From positions 27,942-91,941 of the forward strand of contig CAYWFP010000003.1 of NCBI GenBank assembly GCA_964457365.1: a stretch of 64,000 nt of DNA, in the 5' to 3' direction. Positions within the stretch are counted from its first letter, which is position 1; each line of letters opens with the position of its first letter. The stretch comes from CAYWFP01 sp964457365 (GTDB lineage: Bacteria; Planctomycetota; SZUA-567). The notes beneath the pieces are model-generated. The model made no database searches. It had not been told where the DNA came from and saw nothing but the letters and a program-made list of their open reading frames with translations. The position numbers and the translations under genes are program-made. Below are positions 7,703 through 16,130 of this stretch, one piece after another.

Positions 7703-9196
7703 ATGCACGGCGAAGGCGACGGCCCGACCAGGAAGCAGACGATCATCCGCGGGGCGATCCTGCTGGCGGTGACGATCCTGGCGGCGGTGCTGATGCAGCA
7801 CTACGCCGGATCGAGCAGTCATATCCCGCAGGGCGATGTGTTGAAGGTGACGCTCGCCAGCGCCATCTTCATGATGGTCATCATGGCGACGCTGCTCTTC
7901 TGGCAGTTCCGTCTCGCCATCGCCTTCATCGGCATCGGCGGGCTGCTGGCGGCGAAGGCTCTCACCGTCAGCAGTTTCATCCACTCCGCGGAGCTGCCGA
8001 TCATCCTCTTCCTGGTCGGGATGATGGTCATCGTCGGCGTGCTGAAGGAACTGGGTCTCTTCACCTGGATCATCGAACTGGTGATCAGCACCAGCAGCAT
8101 GACCGGCATCCGCTTCATCGTCATCGTCGTTTACCTCTCGGCGCTGCTGGCCTGCGTGGTGGACGAAGTAACCAGCATCGTCTTCGTGGCGACGCTGATC
8201 TTCCAGGTCTGCGACACGCTGAAGATCCGACCGACGCCCTACATCATGATCGCGGTGCTCGGCACCAACGTCGGCTCCTGCGGCACGATGCTCGGCAACC
8301 CCGTCGGCATCATGATCGGGCTCAAGGGCGGGTTCCACTTCCAGGATTTTCTCATCTGGTCGTTCCCGGTGATGCTGATGGCGCTGACGGTGACGCTGAT
8401 CATCCTCTGCTTCTACTTCCGCAAGGACATCGCCCTGATGGACGAGCGGCTGCAGCAGCGCCGCGACATGGGCCTCGAGCTGGGGCCCCTGGTGAAGGTG
8501 CCGTACCGGCGGGGACTCTTCATCCTGATGGCCATGATCGCGCTCATCGGCAGCCACCACTTTCTCGAGCAGCAGCTCGGATTGGAGACGAACACGCTGC
8601 TGGTGGTGGCGCCGCTGGTGGTGGCGGGTTTTCTGATGATCTGGCGTTACAAGCGCGCCCGACATTATATCGAAGCCGAGGTGGAATGGTGGACGCTGCT
8701 CTTCTTCATGATGCTCTTCGCCGTGGCCGGGTCGCTGCAGCAGTCGGGCGTTACCCGCGCTATCGCACTGGACTTTCAGGCGGCATTTGCCGACGTGCCG
8801 CACCTGCTGGCGCCGGCGGTGATCTTCGCCAGCGCAATCGGCAGCGCCTTCGTCGACAACATCGTCTTCGTCGCCGCGTTTATCCCGGTGGTGGACCAGA
8901 TCAACCAGACGCCGCTCTGGTGGGGCCTGCTCTTCGGTGCCTGCTTCGGCGGCAACATCACCATGATCGGCTCGACCGCGAACATTGTCGCGCTGGGCAT
9001 GCTGGAGAAGCGCTATCGCGCGCACATCTATTTTTTCGAGTGGCTCAAGATCGGCGCGGTGGTGGGCCTGGTCAGTTGTCTGCTGGCCTGGGGCGCGCTG
9101 GCACTGCTCTCGCCGTACATGCCCGAGCGGCCGCAGAAAGCCGACGAACACGCGCTGGAGCCGCTCGAACCCGAGCCCGACATCGGCGTCCATTAA
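7703..9196 (+). CDS. ion transporter of the IT superfamily (NhaD / ArsB / CitMHS-like permease)
   Basis: A 497-residue polytopic inner-membrane protein with about 12 hydrophobic segments. Conserved features: FLVGMMVIVGVLKELGLF near 115, CVVDEVTSIVFVATLI near 150, VLGTNVGSCGTMLGNPVG near 190, and the second-half repeat SAIGSAFVDNIVFVAAFIPV near 375 and GGNITMIGSTANIVALGM near 415. The paired Asp-Glu/Asn helices and broken helices with GN/GT motifs are typical of NhaD-type sodium/proton antiporters and related anion carriers. The exact substrate cannot be read from sequence. Translation is probably coupled to the upstream EIIA-CBS gene (GGGAG lies over its stop). Confidence 0.85.
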   Translation: MHGEGDGPTRKQTIIRGAILLAVTILAAVLMQHYAGSSSHIPQGDVLKVTLASAIFMMVIMATLLFWQFRLAIAFIGIGGLLAAKALTVSSFIHSAELPIILFLVGMMVIVGVLKELGLFTWIIELVISTSSMTGIRFIVIVVYLSALLACVVDEVTSIVFVATLIFQVCDTLKIRPTPYIMIAVLGTNVGSCGTMLGNPVGIMIGLKGGFHFQDFLIWSFPVMLMALTVTLIILCFYFRKDIALMDERLQQRRDMGLELGPLVKVPYRRGLFILMAMIALIGSHHFLEQQLGLETNTLLVVAPLVVAGFLMIWRYKRARHYIEAEVEWWTLLFFMMLFAVAGSLQQSGVTRAIALDFQAAFADVPHLLAPAVIFASAIGSAFVDNIVFVAAFIPVVDQINQTPLWWGLLFGACFGGNITMIGSTANIVALGMLEKRYRAHIYFFEWLKIGAVVGLVSCLLAWGALALLSPYMPERPQKADEHALEPLEPEPDIGVH

Positions 9197-9218
9197 TCCT
9201 TCCGCGACGAGAACGGTG

Positions 9219-10118
9219 ATGCGCGAATGTCCTTCCCTGGGTCTGGCCGTCTGGTTGATCGACGAGCGCACGCTGCCTGCGCGCGTGGAGTGGGCCGCGC
9301 GACACGAGTTCGAAGCCGTGGCGATCATGACGAATACGCTGGCTATCGATCCGCATGAAAAGGAAGATGCCGCCGACGCGGTCCGCGAAGCCGGACTGAC
9401 ATTGACCTGCCATGCCAACGTCGAAACGTGGTTGGACGAAGCCGGCACGCTGGATTTCGACCGGGTGGAAGCATTAATGGTCGACGCGATTTTCTATCAC
9501 GAGCGTGCCGGCGGCTTGCGGGCGATGCTGGCCGATCCGGTCTTGAGGACACTGCCGAGCGGGCAACAAGAGCACCTGGAAAGCCAAAGTGCCGAGTTGG
9601 TGAAGGTGATGGACGAATGGCTGGCGCCGAAAGGCATCGCTTACGGTCTGGAGAATGCAGGGATTTCCGATTATCTCTTCTGTTCGCGCGAGGATTTCCG
9701 TCGTTTCCGCGAGCGGCACGACCTGCCGGGTCTGGGCTTGCTTCTCGATGCCGGACACGCGAATGTGCACTGCCATTGCGACAACGTTCCGGGCGAAACG
9801 AAGATCGGCGATTTCGTCCGCGGGCTGCCGCTGCCGGTACACGAGGTGCATTTGCACGACAATGCCGGTGCGCAGGACGAGCATCGCGAACTGGGGCGGG
9901 GGAATCTGGACCTGTACGGCTTGCTCGAAGCGCTGCGCGATATCGTCTTCGCCGGGCCGTTGACGCTGGAGGTCTGCGTCCGCCCCGAGACGCGCGGCTA
10001 CCTGGCTAATCCGAAGGTGGCCGAGGATATCGACCAGATTCTTCGCTCGCGCGATACGGTACGCGAGGCGCGGGAAAAGGTGTGGGGGGTAGCTCCGAGT
10101 CGGGGTTATCGACAGTGA
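9219..10118 (+). CDS. xylose isomerase-like TIM-barrel protein (AP endonuclease 2 superfamily)
   Basis: A 299-residue cytoplasmic protein with the sugar isomerase/endonuclease IV barrel pattern. Metal-ligand-type residues appear at strand ends: YGLENAG near 145, LGLLLDAGHANVHC near 175, VHEVHLHDNAG near 208, GPLTLEVCV near 250. An N-terminal segment LTLTCHANVETW near 60 fits another strand. Family members are isomerases, epimerases or endonucleases; the specific reaction is unknown. It follows the permease by 22 bases and may be the third gene of that operon. Its stop abuts the convergent ADP-ribosylglycohydrolase gene with no gap. Confidence 0.75.
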   Translation: MRECPSLGLAVWLIDERTLPARVEWAARHEFEAVAIMTNTLAIDPHEKEDAADAVREAGLTLTCHANVETWLDEAGTLDFDRVEALMVDAIFYHERAGGLRAMLADPVLRTLPSGQQEHLESQSAELVKVMDEWLAPKGIAYGLENAGISDYLFCSREDFRRFRERHDLPGLGLLLDAGHANVHCHCDNVPGETKIGDFVRGLPLPVHEVHLHDNAGAQDEHRELGRGNLDLYGLLEALRDIVFAGPLTLEVCVRPETRGYLANPKVAEDIDQILRSRDTVREAREKVWGVAPSRGYRQ

Positions 10119-11063
10119 CTATGCGTTCGTCGCCAGTTCGTACAGCCGGTCGGCGGTCTCACGGATGACGTCTACCTCCTGCAGCGTATCGAGCCAGCGC
10201 TGCGGAATCGCGTTCTCCCCGTCGCGCGCGCCGAGGACCGCGCCGGCGACCGCGCCGCAGGTGTCGGCGTCGAAGCCGAGGTTGACCGTGGCGATCAAGC
10301 CTTCCTCGAGTTCCATCCGGTGCGTGGCCGGCCAGAGCGCCGCCTGCAGCGTATCGTTAGTGTAGCCTGAGCTGGGTACCTCGTCGAAGTCCATCGTTTC
10401 CACCGCCCGCACGGCCGTGGCGGTCTTGATCGAGATCTCTTCAACCGCCTCGGCATAAACGTCCAGTCGCAACCGCTCTCCCGGCCCGCTTCGCAGCATC
10501 TGGGCGATGGCCAGACAGAGCACGATGCAACTCGCGCGGCAGCGCGGGTCGTAATGCGTCAGCGCGCAGATCTTGGCCGCCACCTCCTGCATCCGCGCCG
10601 TCTGTTCGTGTAAGAGCAGTGCCACCGGCGCGGTGCGCATCAGCCCGCCGTTGCCGGCGTCGTCTTCGCCGCCGATGTGCCAGGTGGTTTCGCCCGCTTC
10701 CAGGACGTCGCGGTCCTGTTCGAGATAGGTCTCCGCGCGCACCAGGGCGTTGCGTGTGAGATTGCCCACGTCCGGCGGCTCGCTTCGCAGCCAGGCGATC
10801 CAGCGACGGGCAAGGTCCGTGTAATCGATCTCGGGATGAGCGATCAGGCTCTCGGCGAGAGCCAGTGCCATCTGCGTGTCGTCGGTATAGGCCCCGGGCG
10901 GCCAGTTGAAGGGTCCGCCGCCGATCAGGTCGCGGACGATGCCATAGCGGTCCTGAATAGTCTCAGGGGCCATGAATTCAATACCGGCGCCGAGGGCGTC
11001 GCCGCAGGCCATGGCCAGGAGGCAGCCGCGAAAACGTTGCTTTAACGTGGGTAAGGTACTCAT
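10119..11063 (-). CDS. ADP-ribosylglycohydrolase family protein (DraG-like)
   Basis: A 314-residue cytoplasmic enzyme that removes ADP-ribose from proteins or related conjugates using two Mg2+ ions. Motifs: CLLAMACGDALGAGIEF near residue 13, metal-binding YTDDTQMALALAES near 58, NGGLMRTAPVALLL near 137, and the second metal cluster LGFDADTCGAVAGAVLGAR near 263. The start has AGAGGG five bases away. It is divergent from the sensorless kinase gene. In diazotrophs DraG reactivates nitrogenase reductase, but no nif gene is visible here, so the target is unknown. Confidence 0.9.
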   Translation of the reverse strand: MSTLPTLKQRFRGCLLAMACGDALGAGIEFMAPETIQDRYGIVRDLIGGGPFNWPPGAYTDDTQMALALAESLIAHPEIDYTDLARRWIAWLRSEPPDVGNLTRNALVRAETYLEQDRDVLEAGETTWHIGGEDDAGNGGLMRTAPVALLLHEQTARMQEVAAKICALTHYDPRCRASCIVLCLAIAQMLRSGPGERLRLDVYAEAVEEISIKTATAVRAVETMDFDEVPSSGYTNDTLQAALWPATHRMELEEGLIATVNLGFDADTCGAVAGAVLGARDGENAIPQRWLDTLQEVDVIRETADRLYELATNA

Positions 11064-11084
11064 GGGAACCCTCTGCTTACCGAG

Positions 11085-11113
11085 AATTTACTGGCGTTCT
11101 CCCCTTCTGACAA
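11085..11113 (-). promoter_or_regulatory. promoter of the ADP-ribosylglycohydrolase gene
   Basis: On the minus strand TTGTCA (11113-11108), exactly 17 bases, TAAATT (11090-11085). The expected start lies about 15 bases before the ATG at 11063, leaving a very short leader that still contains the AGAGGG site. Confidence 0.5.
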
Positions 11114-11210
11114 GATAAAAGCAGCGGAGAAGCGAATCTCCCATATGGAGGATAGGGGTTGTCGAATACGATACGATGCCGCGAATGAGCACCTTGAGAG
11201 GGGGCAGAAC

Positions 11211-12122
11211 ATGAAGATTGAGATCACCGTACCGCTGGAGCTGACCGATCAGCAACAGGCCTCGCTGGCGATGCACAGCTTCTACAACGTCCTCAATGTC
11301 ATCGTCTTGGAACTGCAGTTTCTGGAGAAGATTCTGAACAGGCCTGACGCCTTGATAACGAGTCGGCAGCTCTGCCGCGATATCAAGGAGAGCTTCTACG
11401 ACCGGGATCGGGCTTTGGCCACGGTGCGGGATCTGGAGCGGCAGAAGAGTATCATCCTTGACGATGTCACTACCGCGCTCGCGGGGGCGAACCTCTCGCC
11501 GGAACGCCAGGCGATGCTCGACGAATCAATGGAGAACATTCACGGCATCCTGGACGTGGTAGATGTGCGGGTGAGGGAATTGCTGGCTCGCCAGGAGGTT
11601 GCCGGTGCGTGGACGGATGTGGCTGTCGAGGAGATCGTCCGCGAACTCGAGCGCGTCTTCGATACGATTGCCCGTCGTTCGCGCGGCAATTACGGCATCG
11701 TCTACGATGAGTCCGCGCAGGGCGCGCAGGATTACTTGATGCGTTTCGACATTCGCGGCAATGCCGAAGGCGTGATCCGCATTCCTCTCGTCCTGACCGA
11801 CGTGTTGCGCGATCTGACGGCCAATGCGCGCAAGTATACCGAGCCCGGCGGCCGCATCGACGCCAGACTGGAGGATGCCGGGAAGACCATCCGTCTCGTG
11901 GTGACGGACACCGGGCGGGGCATCCCGCCCGAGGAAGTCGAGGACGTCGTCCGCTACGGGGTGCGCGCTACCAACGCCAAGCCCTCGGAGACCAGGGGCG
12001 GCGGTTTCGGATTGACCAAGGCGTATTATCTGGTTCGACAGCACGGGGGGCGTATGTGGATCGATTCCGAGCTGGGGTTTGGCACGACCGTGACGCTGGA
12101 AGTTCCCAAGCCTGCAGTGTAA
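11211..12122 (+). CDS. sensorless soluble histidine kinase
   Basis: A 303-residue cytoplasmic kinase with no N-terminal sensor, receiver or membrane segment. The putative phospho-acceptor is His22 in MHSFYNVLNVIV, which aligns with the H-box of HisKA proteins. A helical, partly coiled region follows (residues 60-150). The C-terminal ATPase domain has N-box TANARKYTEPGG near 215, DTGRGIPPEE near 245 and GGGFGLTKAYYLV near 277. The ATG at 11211 follows a G-rich ribosome site. The FRG-domain gene starts 70 bases downstream on the same strand. Signal input must come from a partner protein; there is no response regulator next to it. Confidence 0.8.
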   Translation: MKIEITVPLELTDQQQASLAMHSFYNVLNVIVLELQFLEKILNRPDALITSRQLCRDIKESFYDRDRALATVRDLERQKSIILDDVTTALAGANLSPERQAMLDESMENIHGILDVVDVRVRELLARQEVAGAWTDVAVEEIVRELERVFDTIARRSRGNYGIVYDESAQGAQDYLMRFDIRGNAEGVIRIPLVLTDVLRDLTANARKYTEPGGRIDARLEDAGKTIRLVVTDTGRGIPPEEVEDVVRYGVRATNAKPSETRGGGFGLTKAYYLVRQHGGRMWIDSELGFGTTVTLEVPKPAV

Positions 12123-12192
12123 ACGGAAAAACAATACCGTTGTCGTCTCTCCGAACGTACAATGAAAAGGAACCGCCTGCCGGAGAGGGCGA

Positions 12193-13002
12193 ATGGACGC
12201 GGCGCAGGATCAGATCGCGGAGAGTTGGGAGCACCTGCAGGAACTGCTCTACGACGAGAGCTGGGATCCGGCCTTGTCGCGCTACCGCTCGCATTTCGCT
12301 TTCCGCGGCTTGAGCGACTCGGCGTACGATCTGAAGACCGGGTTGATCCGCCTCGGCGGCCCGTACCAGATGCTCGAGCCGCATATCATCCGCAACTTCC
12401 GCAAGTACGGCCAGACCGATATCGACGGCGAACACCTCTCGGACTGGCGCTGGGTCACGCTCGGGCGGCATCACGGTTTGGCCACGCGGTTGCTGGACTG
12501 GACGTTCTCGCCTTTCGTGGCGCTCCACTTCGCCACCGCCAACATCGATCACTACGACCGCGACGGCGCGGTCTGGCTGGTCAAGATTCCCGAGTGCCAC
12601 GCGCTGCTGCCGGAGTCGCTGAAGATGGTGCAACGCGCGGAAGGGGCAAATCTCTTCACTATCGACATGCTGGAGAAGGTGGCTACGCGACTGGCGGAGT
12701 TCGACCGTATCGTCGACGAGGTCAAGGTGGTCTTCTTCGAGCCGCCGTCGATCGACGCGCGCATCGTCAACCAGTTCGCGCTCTTCTCGGTCATGTCCGA
12801 TCCGGCGGCCGTTTTCAGCGACTGGCTGCGCGCGTATCCGCACGCCTACCGGCGAATCATCGTGCCTCACGGGCTGAAATGGGAGGTGCGCGACAAACTC
12901 GACCAGGCCAATATCACCGAGCGCGTCATTTTTCCGGGCCTCGACGGATTGGCCTCGTGGCTGACGCGCCAGTACAGCCCGGCCGGGCCGCAGCCGGCAT
13001 AG
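12193..13002 (+). CDS. FRG-domain protein
   Basis: A 269-residue protein that is essentially one FRG domain. The defining pieces are FAFRGLSDSAYDLKTGLIR near residue 36, the second motif HHGLATRLLDWTFSPFVALHF near 95, and VNQFALFSVM near 195. The biochemical activity of FRG domains is not established; they occur in proteins of many mobile or conflict-related settings. It shares strand and a 70-base gap with the sensorless kinase, suggesting co-transcription. GGAGAGGG precedes the ATG. Confidence 0.8.
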   Translation: MDAAQDQIAESWEHLQELLYDESWDPALSRYRSHFAFRGLSDSAYDLKTGLIRLGGPYQMLEPHIIRNFRKYGQTDIDGEHLSDWRWVTLGRHHGLATRLLDWTFSPFVALHFATANIDHYDRDGAVWLVKIPECHALLPESLKMVQRAEGANLFTIDMLEKVATRLAEFDRIVDEVKVVFFEPPSIDARIVNQFALFSVMSDPAAVFSDWLRAYPHAYRRIIVPHGLKWEVRDKLDQANITERVIFPGLDGLASWLTRQYSPAGPQPA

Positions 13003-13007
13003 AATCG

Positions 13008-13030
13008 ACGGATACGCGGGCGGTATCCGT
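13008..13030. terminator. hairpin after the FRG gene
   Basis: ACGGATAC (13008-13015) and GTATCCGT (13023-13030) form a perfect 8-base stem with a 7-base loop. No T-run follows on either side, so it may be a weak terminator or an mRNA-stabilising structure ahead of the next gene. Confidence 0.4.
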
Positions 13031-13051
13031 ATCAAGGGAAAGGGGAAGGGC

Positions 13052-14281
13052 ATGCATGTCAAATGGGCGTTGTTGTTGTGTTTCGTGGGAAGCGTTGCCG
13101 CGGGCGGGGAGCGGTTGCAGCCGGAGGATCTGGAGTACCGCGGCGCGTTCCGGCTTCCCGATGGGCCCGAGGAATTCGCCTGGATGTACAGCGGGGAGGG
13201 GCTGGCTTATTATCCCGATGGCGACAAGGGCGGTCCCGGCGACGGTTATCCCGGTTCGCTCTTCGGCGTGGGGCACAACTGGAACCAGTATGTCTCCGAG
13301 ATCGCCATCCCCGTGCCGGTGGTCTCCGCGGCGAAGAACCTGGACGAACTGAATACCGCCACGACGTTGCAGGCGTTCGCGAATATCCGCGGCGAACTGT
13401 ACGCGGAGATGGAGATGCCGCGTGCGGGTTTGGCTATCCTGCCGCAGATGCCCGGGCAGGCCGCGGCGAAGCTGTATTTCTCATTTGCTCAGCATCTGGA
13501 GGATCAGCCCGGAAAGCCGGCGTTCGGCTGGTGCGAGTTGACCTTGAGCACGCCAAAGCCCGCGGGACCGTGGCGTATCGACGGACTCGGCAACTACCTC
13601 ACCTCCGACTACCTGCTGCCGCTGCCCCGCGCGTGGGCGAAAAAACATGCCGGCGGGCGTTGCCTCGGCGCCGGGCGTTACCGCGACGGCGGGCAGGGCG
13701 GGCAAGGCCCGTCGCTCTTCGCGGTCGCACCGTGGCAGGACGGGAAACCGCCGCCGGCGAATGCCGAACTCGCCATGACGACGCTGCTGAGATATCCCGC
13801 CGTTACCGCCGCCGAGCCGCACGCGATGAAGAACTACCATCACTCCGACGACTGGTCGGGCGCAGCATGGGTCATCGCCGGCGGAAAGTCGGCGCTGCTC
13901 TTTCTGGGCACCAAGGGCGCGGGCAAATGCTGGTACGGCTACGCCAACGGGCTGGTCTGGCCGGAGGAACCGCCGTATCCTAAGGTGCCGGAGTATCCGT
14001 TCCAGGACCGCGGCTGGTGGTCGAGCAGAATGTTCGCGCAGATCCTCTTCTACGACACGGCCGACCTGGAGAAAGTGGCGGCGGGGAAGATGCGGCCCCG
14101 GGAACCACAACCGTATGCCACGCTGGATATCGAGCCGTTTCTGTATCGCCAACGCGAGCGACTCGAGATGCGCCACCTCGGCGCGGCGGCGTTCGATCGC
14201 GCGCGCGGCATCCTATACGTGGTCGAGTTCCGCGGCGACGAGGACAAGTCGCTGGTGCATGTATGGCAGGTGAAGGGTTGA
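13052..14281 (+). CDS. secreted protein of unknown function
   Basis: A 409-residue protein with a clear signal peptide (WALLLCFVGSVAAGG, cleavage near residue 18). The mature part is rich in Trp, Tyr, Gly and Pro. It has repeated beta-type segments such as LYFSFAQHLE near 148, AWVIAGGKSALLFLGTKGAG near 275 and AAFDRARGILYVVEF near 385, which suggests a beta-propeller or beta-sandwich. I do not recognise a named family or catalytic motif. The start has GGGGAAGGG upstream. It sits between the FRG gene and pabBC, with no obvious functional link to either. Confidence 0.7.
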   Translation: MHVKWALLLCFVGSVAAGGERLQPEDLEYRGAFRLPDGPEEFAWMYSGEGLAYYPDGDKGGPGDGYPGSLFGVGHNWNQYVSEIAIPVPVVSAAKNLDELNTATTLQAFANIRGELYAEMEMPRAGLAILPQMPGQAAAKLYFSFAQHLEDQPGKPAFGWCELTLSTPKPAGPWRIDGLGNYLTSDYLLPLPRAWAKKHAGGRCLGAGRYRDGGQGGQGPSLFAVAPWQDGKPPPANAELAMTTLLRYPAVTAAEPHAMKNYHHSDDWSGAAWVIAGGKSALLFLGTKGAGKCWYGYANGLVWPEEPPYPKVPEYPFQDRGWWSSRMFAQILFYDTADLEKVAAGKMRPREPQPYATLDIEPFLYRQRERLEMRHLGAAAFDRARGILYVVEFRGDEDKSLVHVWQVKG

Positions 14282-14310
14282 TTGACCCGTTCTTTGCATC
14301 GCGGTACCAT
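14282..14310 (+). promoter_or_regulatory. promoter of pabBC, giving a nearly leaderless start
   Basis: TTGACC (14282-14287), 17 bases, TACCAT (14305-14310). Transcription should start near 14317, right at the in-frame ATG at 14318. No ribosome binding site precedes 14312 or 14318, which fits a leaderless message. Confidence 0.5.
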
Positions 14311-14317
14311 CATGCCC

Positions 14318-16117
14318 ATGCCCGGACAACGGATGAAGCGCGACATGTCGTTGACGCAGCCTGCCGCCGTATTCCGCTATGCCGGCGGCGAGGGCTGGCT
14401 CTGTTTCGGTCAGCCGCGTCAGGTCATCGCTGCCTCGACGATAGACGGGGTGATGCCGGCGTTGGCGAAAATCGAGGAGACGGTCGAGCGCGACAAACTG
14501 CATGCCGCCGGCTTTCTCGCTTACGAGGCCGCTCCCGCATTCGATCCGGCGTTGAAGACGCGCGCGCCGTATCCGGGACTGCCGCTCGTGTGGTTCGGTC
14601 TCTTCGAAGAACCCACGCTTGTCGAGATGCTTCCTTTTGCCAAGACGCCGTCGGCGGATACGTTGTCTTGGGAACCGTCTCTTGCTGAGATGGACTACGC
14701 CGCCGCCATCGATGCGATCAAGGCGGCGATCGCGCGAGGCGATACGTACCAGGTGAATTATACCTATCGCCTGCGCGCGCATTTCGCCGACGATGCGCGC
14801 GGGTTATTCGCACAGCTGGCACAGGCGCAGGAGACGCCGTACCTGGCGTATCTCGATACCGGTCGTTTCGCGATCTGTTCGGCTTCTCCGGAACTGTTCT
14901 TTCGGCTGGACGGCGCTGCGTTGCTCGCGCGGCCGATGAAAGGCACGATGGCGCGCGGATTGACCTGCGCGCAGGATCGCGACCAGTGCGAGAAACTGCA
15001 GGTGTCGGTGAAAAATCGCGCCGAGAACGCCATGATCGTGGACATGGTGCGCAACGATCTCGGACGCGTGGCAACGGTCGGCAGCGTCGCGGTGACGCGT
15101 CCGTTCGCTGTCGAGAAGTACCCCACGCTCTGGCAGATGGTTTCGGACGTGACCGCGCGCAGCCTCTCCCGGATCACGGAAATCCTGGCCGCGCTGTTCC
15201 CGTGCGCGTCCATCACCGGCGCGCCGAAGGCGAAGACGATGGGGCTGATCGCTGAGTTGGAGACCGGGCCGCGCGGGGTGTATACCGGCGCGGTCGGCCT
15301 GATCGCGCCGGGACGGCAAGCTGGCTTCAGTGTCGCCATCCGCACCGTCACCGTCGACCGCGAGAGCAGCGAAGCGCTCTATGGCGTCGGCGGGGGCGTG
15401 GTCTGGGACTCGACGGCCCGTGACGAATACGCCGAAAGTCTGCTCAAGGCCCGGGTGCTGGGTGAGAGGCAGTTGCCGTTTCGCTTGTTGGAGACGTTGC
15501 TCTGGACGCCGGCGGAGGGATACTTCCTGCTGGATCGCCACGTAGCGCGCCTCTGCGCTTCGGCCGATTACTTCGACTTTCCCGTCGATGCCGGGCGGAT
15601 CCGGGGCGCCTTGCATTCACGCTCCGAATCGTTTGCGCCCAAGCCGCACAAGGTGCGCCTGCTTGTCGACGTCAAGGGCGGGATCGAGGTGGAGACGTCG
15701 GTTCTTCCGCTTTCCTTCCAGCGGCCGGTGCGGCTGCGGATCTGTCCGCTGCGAATCGATTCGCGCGACGCCTTTCTCTATCACAAGACCACCAAGCGCG
15801 AGGTATACGCGCGCGCGCGCGCGGCCTGCCCGGATGCCGACGACGTGCTGCTGGTGAACGAGCGCGGTGAAGTCACCGAAACGACCATCGCCAATGTTGT
15901 CGTCCGCAGAAACGGACAGCTTCTGACGCCGGCGGTGGACTGCGGCCTGCTGGCGGGGACGTTTCGCGATCACCTGATCGAACGCGGTGAGATCCGCGAA
16001 TCCGTGCTGATGCGCGAGGACTTGCACGCGTCCGAGCGGGTATATGTCGTAAACTCGGTGCGCCAGTGGCGGCGGGCGGTGGTGGAAGGATCCCCGCGCG
16101 GCAACGACAGTCCGTAG
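14318..16117 (+). CDS. pabB: aminodeoxychorismate synthase component I fused to aminodeoxychorismate lyase
   Basis: A roughly 599-residue fusion for p-aminobenzoate, the folate precursor. The first 380 residues are a PabB/TrpE-type chorismate-binding domain: RPMKGTMARG near 205, AENAMIVDMVRNDLGRV near 230, CASITGAPKAKTMGLIAELE near 295, and YGVGGGVVWDSTARDEYAES near 355. The C-terminal 200 residues are a class IV PLP aminotransferase-fold lyase (PabC) with catalytic Lys in FLYHKTTKREVY and NERGEVTETTIANVVV. The start is uncertain: ATGs at 14312, 14318, 14333 and 14345 are all in frame; 14318 fits the promoter. No pabA is adjacent. Confidence 0.9.
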   Translation: MPGQRMKRDMSLTQPAAVFRYAGGEGWLCFGQPRQVIAASTIDGVMPALAKIEETVERDKLHAAGFLAYEAAPAFDPALKTRAPYPGLPLVWFGLFEEPTLVEMLPFAKTPSADTLSWEPSLAEMDYAAAIDAIKAAIARGDTYQVNYTYRLRAHFADDARGLFAQLAQAQETPYLAYLDTGRFAICSASPELFFRLDGAALLARPMKGTMARGLTCAQDRDQCEKLQVSVKNRAENAMIVDMVRNDLGRVATVGSVAVTRPFAVEKYPTLWQMVSDVTARSLSRITEILAALFPCASITGAPKAKTMGLIAELETGPRGVYTGAVGLIAPGRQAGFSVAIRTVTVDRESSEALYGVGGGVVWDSTARDEYAESLLKARVLGERQLPFRLLETLLWTPAEGYFLLDRHVARLCASADYFDFPVDAGRIRGALHSRSESFAPKPHKVRLLVDVKGGIEVETSVLPLSFQRPVRLRICPLRIDSRDAFLYHKTTKREVYARARAACPDADDVLLVNERGEVTETTIANVVVRRNGQLLTPAVDCGLLAGTFRDHLIERGEIRESVLMREDLHASERVYVVNSVRQWRRAVVEGSPRGNDSP

Positions 16118-16130
16118 AGGGGCTTCATGC

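Noticed and set aside
10119..11063. DraG-like protein as part of a nitrogenase switch-off system with AmtB-GlnK
   Set aside because: No nif or draT gene is present in the window and the ADP-ribosylglycohydrolase family is broad; kept only as a generic assignment.
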